A stretch of DNA of 11,446 nt, taken from NCBI GenBank assembly GCA_900768625.1, contig CAAGDO010000156.1, positions 1-11,446 of the forward strand. Direction: 5' to 3'. Each line of letters opens with the position of its first letter. The stretch's first letter is position 1. The position numbers and the translations under genes are program-made. Source of the stretch: Bacteroidaceae bacterium. GTDB taxonomy: Bacteria; Bacteroidota; Bacteroidia; Bacteroidales; Bacteroidaceae. Shown in pieces: positions 7,443 to 11,446 of the stretch. The notes under the pieces are model-generated. The model saw only the letters and a list, made by a program, of their open reading frames with translations. It searched no databases and was not told the origin of the DNA.

Positions 7443-7450
7443 TACTTTTG
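7443..7450 (+). promoter_or_regulatory. probable -7 promoter element before the export-gene debris
   Basis: TACTTTTG is a perfect match to the Bacteroidetes TAnnTTTG element. No TTTG is present about 20 bases upstream, where the sequence is a T-run, so the -33 half is weak. The element lies 20 bases before the ATG at 7470 and would drive the broken reading frame there. It may be the promoter of the former intact operon. Confidence 0.5.
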
Positions 7451-7469
7451 TCGGCAAAACCATCTGTTT

Positions 7470-7667
7470 ATGTATTTCAATGAGAGAAATATCCTTGATA
7501 GTCTTTGTCGGGGTCGCACTGTCGTAGTTGCAGCTCATAGGATGAGTATGGTATGCCATGCTGATCAAATATTGGTGTTGCATAAGGGAAAAATCGTTGA
7601 GCGTGGTGCGCATCATCAATTGTATGGATTCGCAGTCCGCAGACAATTGGCTCAATATGGGCAATAA
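7470..7667 (+). pseudogene. 3' remnant of an ABC-exporter ATPase fused to barrel-gene debris
   Basis: This 65-codon frame begins mid-domain. FNERNILD (residues 3-10), then GRTVVVAAHRMSMVCHADQI (15-34) and VLHKGKIVERGAHHQL (36-51), match the last part of the nucleotide-binding domain of ABC exporters, including the switch (H-loop) histidine H23. The Walker A, signature and Walker B motifs and the whole membrane domain are missing, so it cannot be a working transporter. After about residue 51 the DNA changes to sequence copied from the downstream barrel gene, read here in a different frame. Peptide-exporting ABC proteins of this kind are commonly encoded next to HlyD and TolC genes in Bacteroidetes, which fits the TolC shard downstream. 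A role for the 65-residue product is unlikely but not excluded, since a -7 element precedes it. Confidence 0.75.
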
Positions 7668-7717
7668 CGAAATGCGTTTTTTCCCTCATACTCACTCTTT
7701 GGGTGAAGCTACGGTGA
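7622..7717 (+). pseudogene. 96-bp duplicate of part of the outer membrane barrel gene
   Basis: This stretch aligns without gaps to 8363-8458, exactly 741 bases downstream, with roughly 80-85% identity by eye. It covers codons 108-139 of the barrel gene: both translate to MDSQSAD, then NMGNNEMR and SLGEATV. Many differences are silent or conservative, so the ancestor was a coding paralogue that has since diverged. It lies inside an open frame from 7558 to 7821, but that frame is chimeric, with unrelated sequence on both sides. Confidence 0.9.
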
Positions 7718-7876
7718 TCAAACATCAACTTAATGGCCGTGTTCTCCGTCCAAGGTGTATGATTATCATACACTTTTTAAATTTCTTCTTCCGCATGCAG
7801 CAATTCCTGGCTTTGCGATGAAAAAGGTGCTTGGGATTGTTCCTACATTTGCTTCATAAAATCAAAAACGAAAAGG
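7718..7876 (+). other. unrecognised stretch between two gene fragments
   Basis: No recognisable gene. One frame is open from about 7734 to the TAA ending at 7858 and contains plausible codons (for example YDYHTLFKFLLPHAAIPG), so it may be a further decayed coding fragment. I cannot assign it. AAAAGG just before 7877 may be a ribosome binding site for the TolC remnant. Confidence 0.35.
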
Positions 7877-8026
7877 ATGAAGAAGATATCTATGCTGATT
7901 GTTCTTTTCGCAATGGGATCGGGATTGCATGCTTCGGAACCCTGGACTGTGGAGCGCTGCCTGCAATATGCCGTTATTCTTTTAAAATTTGAATTTACAA
8001 GCTTTCGTAATCCAAAAAACCTTTAA
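7877..8026 (+). pseudogene. N-terminal remnant of a TolC-family outer membrane efflux protein
   Basis: The 49-codon frame starts MKKISMLIVLFAMGSGLHAS, a good signal peptide, followed by EPWTVERCLQYAV (residues 21-33). This matches the conserved start of mature TolC-family proteins (WTLEECIxYAL). At about residue 34 (near 7978) the family match stops. The rest (ILLKFEFTSFRNPKNL) is unrelated AT-rich sequence, and the frame ends 14 bases before the barrel gene. A full TolC-family protein has over 400 residues, so this is a 5' fragment cut by a deletion or insertion. In intact loci such a protein pairs with HlyD and an ABC exporter, and the tail of an ABC exporter lies 250 bases upstream. The identification rests on a short motif. 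Confidence 0.7.
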
Positions 8027-8040
8027 CACTTGATAGAAAT

Positions 8041-10959
8041 ATGAGAATACCTCTACCATCCTACATTGCTTTCTTTCGAACCGTCCTCTGTGTCGCCTTC
8101 TTTCTGTTCGCAGGTGCGGCAGATGCACAGAAAATTTATGGTATGGCTTTTCAGCGTTTCACCCATCGTGTGGTGGAAGGCGTAAAGGCGGAATTGCTCA
8201 CCACTGACAGTGTGGTTGTCGATTCCATGTATCCCGGTCCTGGCATGACACTTGACAATCGCGCGGTGTGGTATTTTGATCTCAAGAAGTATGGAAATCC
8301 GCGTCCCTACATTGTGCGTCTCAGTTGTACGGGATATGAAACGTTGTGCTTTAACGTCAAACGTATGGATTCGCAGTCTGCGGACAGCTGGGTCAATATG
8401 GGCAATAACGAAATGCGTCTCCTCCCCCGAACCCGCTCCTTGGGCGAAGCTACGGTGACGGCCACCAAGGTGAAGTTCTATCATAATGGGGATACGCTCG
8501 TGTTCAATGCCGATGCCTTCAACTTAGCGAAAGGATCGATGCTCGACGACCTCATCCGCAAGATGCCAGGGGTGCGTATCAATGAGAATGGTGAGATTTT
8601 TGCTAACGGTCGCAAGGTGGAAAGCCTTCTCCTCAACGGTAGGGAGTTTTTCGATGGTAATGGGCAATTGATGCTCGATAATCTTCCTGCCTATATGGTG
8701 CGTCATGTGCAGTTCTTCAACCGCCGTAGCATGTCGGTCAATGATGCGACAGGGATGGAAGCGACCGATTTCGTGATGAATGTGAAATTGAAGCGTCAGT
8801 ATAGCCGAGGATGGATAGGCAATGTCGATGCTGGCGGCGGGCAGCATGAGCGCTATTTGGCCCGACTTTTTGCGATGTGTTTCACCGACCGTTCGCAATT
8901 GGCTATTGTGGCAAATGTCAACAACGTCAACGACACCCGAAAGCCGGGTAAGGACACTGGATGGACCCCCGACCAAATGCCCCAGGGAGCTATGGCTACG
9001 AAAATGGTGGGCGTGGATTATAATTTCAAGGATGACTACACGCAATTGGGCTATTCCGCCAATGTTGAGGCCAAACATACAACAGACAATAGTCTTTCCG
9101 ACATTTCCTCCGAGCAGTTCCTTGCCGGTGGCAACACTTTCACGCGACGTATGGCTCAGACGCATACCGGCATAACGGAGGTGACGACCAGCCACAAGAT
9201 CGAGAAGCGTTTTCCTGGAAGAAAGTATCTTCGCTTCCAGCTTAAAGGTGGATATTCACATTCGAATCTGAGAGCTACCGATGCTGCTGCGACTTTTACC
9301 GCAGATCCCCGGCTCTATATGCCGGCGGGTGCTTCCATCATCGATACCATTATGTATGCAGGGGCGAATTCCAGTCAACTGCTTTCGCGGCTGGCCGTGA
9401 ACCGTACGCTCACGCTCCAGCGCCTCACTTCGAAGCAGGGAAATGGATCATTCTCCTTGAATGGGATGATTGGTAAGTTTTCCATGCAAGCCAATGCGGA
9501 TTTCTCCGTGGCTTCCTCCGAGGATTTCCAACATTATCTGCTTGACTATCCTTCCGGTTCCCAATCAGCAGACTTCCGGAACCGCTATGCGCTCACGTCA
9601 CCGAATTCGTCGGTCAACTATGGGCTTGGATTGAGTCGTTGGTTCTTGCTTCCTAAAAAGACATCCCTGTCTTTTTCCTATAAGTTGAACCACACGCTGG
9701 AGAATAAGAATTATGCTCTCCATCGTCTGGAACGCCTGGAGGGATGGGGCAATGGCGAGGCACCCGCATTGGGCATGCTCCCGTCGGAAACGGAGTGGAT
9801 GAAGTCTGTCACACTCGATGACAATTCATTTCGCTACCATCGACAGCCTCTTACGCAAGAACTCAGAATGCAGGTGCAGAAATTGTATTTCCATACTGAT
9901 AGCACCCAACTCCGCCTGAATTTCGAGGCGCCTGTCGTTTGGCAACGTCAGCGCCTCGACTATACCCGTGGAACCTACGATGCTGTGACGCACCGCAATG
10001 ATGTGATGTTCAATCCGTATGTTTATATATATTATGTAGCTTTGAAGAAGCGAGTCAATTTGGGCTGTAAGTTGGCCTACAGGATGACGCAGACGACGCC
10101 CGACTTGCTTGACCACCTGCTCGAGTTGCCCTACACTTACGATCCGCTCAATATTCAGACGGGTAATGCGAATCTCCATCGCACATTGGACCATAACCTG
10201 GTTTTCACCTACAACCGTACGCTCAATCTCAAGCGTCGTGGACTTTCCTTGCGTGCAGAACTGCATAAGTATCGCAATGCCATTGCGCGTGGATTCACCT
10301 ACAATGCAGAGACAGGTGTGCGTACCTTCCGTCCGCAGAATGTGGATGGCAACATGAATGTCGCTGGTATGGTGAGTTATTATCTGCCCCTCGATCGCAA
10401 GCAGCGCCTGTTCTTTATGACAGAAAGCAACGCGATGTATACCCGCAGTGTCGACCTCATCACGATCGAGGGCAATCAGACTTTGCCCACGGAGAGTCGT
10501 GTGAACAACTGGTTTGCCTCCGAAAAAATCACATTCCAGTGGAGCTTTGCCAAGCGTTGTTCTGCCAATCTGAGAAGCAGCGCCGTGATGGACCGTGCCA
10601 CTTCTGCACGCGAAGACTTCACAACGCAAACCGTGTGGAGACTCAACAATGGTTTGGAATTCCAATTCGGACTGCCCTTCGACTTTGACCTTAGTACGGA
10701 CCTTGGTCTCTATACAACGAGAGGATGGAACGATAGTTCTGCCAATACGACTGACTTCGTGTGGAATGCACGACTTTCCCGCACGTTCAAGGTTCCCAAC
10801 ATCACGTTGGCCGTCGATGCTTTCGATATTCTCCATCAGCTGTCGTCGCGTTCCTTTGCAATGAATTCCCAGGGACGCACGGAGGTGTATCGCAACACGC
10901 TGCCTTCCTATGTGTTGGCTCATGTCATTTGGCGCTTCAATAAGGCTCCCAAGAAATAA
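8041..10959 (+). CDS. outer membrane beta-barrel protein with TonB-plug-like domain
   Basis: This 972-residue protein begins with a signal peptide (about 1-29, cleavage after ADA before QKIYG). A beta-rich N-terminal domain of the carboxypeptidase-regulatory type covers about 30-140. A plug-like domain lies at about 147-230: GDTLVFNADAF at 150-160, GSMLDDLIRKMPGVRI at 165-180, ESLLLNGREFFDG at 194-206. The remaining 740 residues consist of alternating, Tyr/Phe/Arg-rich strands typical of a large outer membrane barrel, ending in YVLAHVIWRFNKAPKK. It belongs with the Bacteroidetes barrels related to TonB-dependent receptors. No SusD partner gene follows, so a polysaccharide-uptake pair is not suggested. 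Relatives near peptide exporters may serve export or peptide sensing; that is inference. It is probably controlled by the TPR regulator upstream. Only codons 108-139 are duplicated upstream. The substrate is unknown. Confidence 0.85.
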   Translation: MRIPLPSYIAFFRTVLCVAFFLFAGAADAQKIYGMAFQRFTHRVVEGVKAELLTTDSVVVDSMYPGPGMTLDNRAVWYFDLKKYGNPRPYIVRLSCTGYETLCFNVKRMDSQSADSWVNMGNNEMRLLPRTRSLGEATVTATKVKFYHNGDTLVFNADAFNLAKGSMLDDLIRKMPGVRINENGEIFANGRKVESLLLNGREFFDGNGQLMLDNLPAYMVRHVQFFNRRSMSVNDATGMEATDFVMNVKLKRQYSRGWIGNVDAGGGQHERYLARLFAMCFTDRSQLAIVANVNNVNDTRKPGKDTGWTPDQMPQGAMATKMVGVDYNFKDDYTQLGYSANVEAKHTTDNSLSDISSEQFLAGGNTFTRRMAQTHTGITEVTTSHKIEKRFPGRKYLRFQLKGGYSHSNLRATDAAATFTADPRLYMPAGASIIDTIMYAGANSSQLLSRLAVNRTLTLQRLTSKQGNGSFSLNGMIGKFSMQANADFSVASSEDFQHYLLDYPSGSQSADFRNRYALTSPNSSVNYGLGLSRWFLLPKKTSLSFSYKLNHTLENKNYALHRLERLEGWGNGEAPALGMLPSETEWMKSVTLDDNSFRYHRQPLTQELRMQVQKLYFHTDSTQLRLNFEAPVVWQRQRLDYTRGTYDAVTHRNDVMFNPYVYIYYVALKKRVNLGCKLAYRMTQTTPDLLDHLLELPYTYDPLNIQTGNANLHRTLDHNLVFTYNRTLNLKRRGLSLRAELHKYRNAIARGFTYNAETGVRTFRPQNVDGNMNVAGMVSYYLPLDRKQRLFFMTESNAMYTRSVDLITIEGNQTLPTESRVNNWFASEKITFQWSFAKRCSANLRSSAVMDRATSAREDFTTQTVWRLNNGLEFQFGLPFDFDLSTDLGLYTTRGWNDSSANTTDFVWNARLSRTFKVPNITLAVDAFDILHQLSSRSFAMNSQGRTEVYRNTLPSYVLAHVIWRFNKAPKK

Positions 10960-10965
10960 ACTTCA

Positions 10966-10992
10966 AATCCCCGCCTGCAATGGATGGGGATT
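10966..10992 (+). terminator. possible terminator of the barrel gene
   Basis: AATCCCC (10966-10972) pairs with GGGGATT (10986-10992) around a 13-base loop, six bases after the barrel gene's stop codon. Only a weak T-rich tail (ttgttgg) follows, so the call is moderate. Confidence 0.5.
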
Positions 10993-11009
10993 GTTGGAAT
11001 GATAAAGTG

Positions 11010-11108
11010 GGACTGCGGCTTATATGGATGACACATTCAAACTACTATATATTATATGCGCGTATATCTATAGTGGTTTGAATGTGTCATCCATATAAGC
11101 CGCAGTCC
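11010..11108. repeat. near-perfect long palindrome, 40-bp arms
   Basis: The arm 11010-11049 (starting ggactgcggcttatatggat) is the reverse complement of 11069-11108 at 39 of 40 positions, and the other position is a G.T wobble. The spacer, 11050-11068, is AT-rich with a central gcgcg. TTATTTAT follows on the right and CTTTATC on the complementary strand at the left, so it could stop transcription from both sides. It is much longer than an ordinary terminator needs. It may instead be a small palindromic mobile repeat. No clear target duplication flanks it. Confidence 0.9.
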
Positions 11109-11392
11109 TTATTTATGCCGATCACGGCGGAAACTTCCCCTTTCCTTTACCCCCGCACCCCTTTTCTATGCTCCAAAACATGTTCTGCAGCATGTTTCGC
11201 AAAGTTTTAACGCGCAAAGCTTGGCCAAACCGACGATAACCCCCATCTTTGCGCCTACAGCCGCAGCGCGCGGCTCTGCTCCGTCACCGGGCGCGAAAAT
11301 AAATCTTGAAGCCAATCGCCTGAAATTCAGCGTGAAGGCCACCATGAAGGGAAGTTGAGTCAAAAATTTCCCCAAACTTTTTTGCGCTTTTG
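11109..11392. other. non-coding stretch, no gene recognised
   Basis: No supported gene. Small inverted repeats are present: gccg-atca-cggc near 11118-11129, and aaacatg (11176-11182) with catgttt (11191-11197) around ttctgcag. CATCTTTG at 11244-11251 is a near match to the -7 element with TTGG 20 bases upstream, but no reading frame of any length follows it. The open frame on the - strand (11166-11375) has no recognisable content. Confidence 0.5.
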
Positions 11393-11424
11393 TTTGGTGG
11401 GTTGCGTGGAAGTGCGTACCTTTG
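11393..11424 (+). promoter_or_regulatory. strong Bacteroidetes promoter reading out of the window
   Basis: TTTG at 11393-11396 and TACCTTTG at 11417-11424 are separated by 20 bases, matching the Bacteroidetes primary sigma consensus (-33 TTTG, -7 TAnnTTTG) exactly. Transcription would start around 11430 and serve a + strand gene beyond the end of the window, which cannot be identified here. Confidence 0.8.
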
Positions 11425-11446
11425 CACTCGCAAAACGGAAATGAGC

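Noticed and set aside
7477..7773. Open frames on the - strand across the export-gene debris
   Set aside because: The + strand in the same place clearly encodes ABC and barrel fragments, so these are antisense shadows.
7558..7821. 87-codon + strand frame containing MDSQSADNWLNMGNNEMR
   Set aside because: Only the middle is coding-derived (a barrel duplicate); the flanks are ABC-gene DNA in the wrong frame and unassigned sequence. It is treated as debris rather than a gene.
7983..7991. taaaatttg as a -7 element for the barrel gene
   Set aside because: It has three instead of two bases between TA and TTTG, and no -33 TTTG at the right distance, so I do not call a promoter.
9826..10923. Open reading frame of 365 codons on the - strand opposite the barrel gene
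   Set aside because: Shadow of the barrel gene; no membrane, signal or catalytic features.
11244..11251. CATCTTTG as a second promoter in the last region
   Set aside because: The first base departs from the consensus, the -33 half is TTGG, and nothing recognisable follows it.
11166..11375. Open reading frame of 69 codons on the - strand in the gene-free region
   Set aside because: No homology recognised, no promoter on that strand, and a composition no better than chance. It could be a small protein, but nothing supports it.
1..11446. CRISPR arrays, tRNA or rRNA genes, complete insertion sequences
   Set aside because: No regularly spaced short repeats, no cloverleaf or rRNA-like sequence, and no transposase reading frame were seen on either strand.

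Overview
The window looks like a chromosomal segment of a Bacteroidales bacterium, most probably Prevotellaceae. The reasons are: a sigma-54 factor with a very acidic linker; a long, three-domain IspG that starts one base inside the purE stop codon; a TPR, membrane and helix-turn-helix regulator next to a TonB-plug-like outer membrane barrel; near absence of Shine-Dalgarno sequences; and -7 elements of the TAnnTTTG type (TACTTTTG at 7443, TACCTTTG at 11417). The genus is an inference. All recognised genes are on the + strand.

Region 1 (1-2985): rpoN (249-1772) is followed 45 bases later by a PAP2-like membrane protein gene (1818-2684). A repeat of about 190 bp precedes rpoN (13-205), and a second copy in the same orientation lies between the membrane protein gene and purE (2757-2944). 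Each copy has about 22-bp inverted ends and most of its length can fold into one long hairpin.

Region 2 (2986-5369): purE (purine synthesis) and ispG (non-mevalonate isoprenoid synthesis) overlap by one base and are very likely one transcription unit. An imperfect palindrome of about 99 bp follows ispG.

Region 3 (5527-10959): a membrane-anchored TPR regulator with a degenerate C-terminal DNA-binding domain is followed by a strong terminator-like hairpin. About 700 bp of gene debris comes next: the 3' tail of an ABC-exporter ATPase, a 96-bp duplicate of part of the next gene, and the N-terminus of a TolC-family protein. An intact 972-residue outer membrane barrel gene follows. The shards suggest that a regulator, barrel, ABC exporter and TolC export locus once stood here, or that pieces of a paralogous locus were pasted in, and that only the regulator and barrel remain whole.

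Region 4 (10960-11446): no gene is visible. It holds a terminator-like hairpin, a near-perfect 40-bp-arm palindrome (11010-11108), and at the end a textbook Bacteroidetes promoter reading out of the window towards an unseen + strand gene.

I found no complete new defence or CRISPR-type system. The least explained signals are the palindromic repeat family, the long palindrome near 11060 and the shattered export locus.
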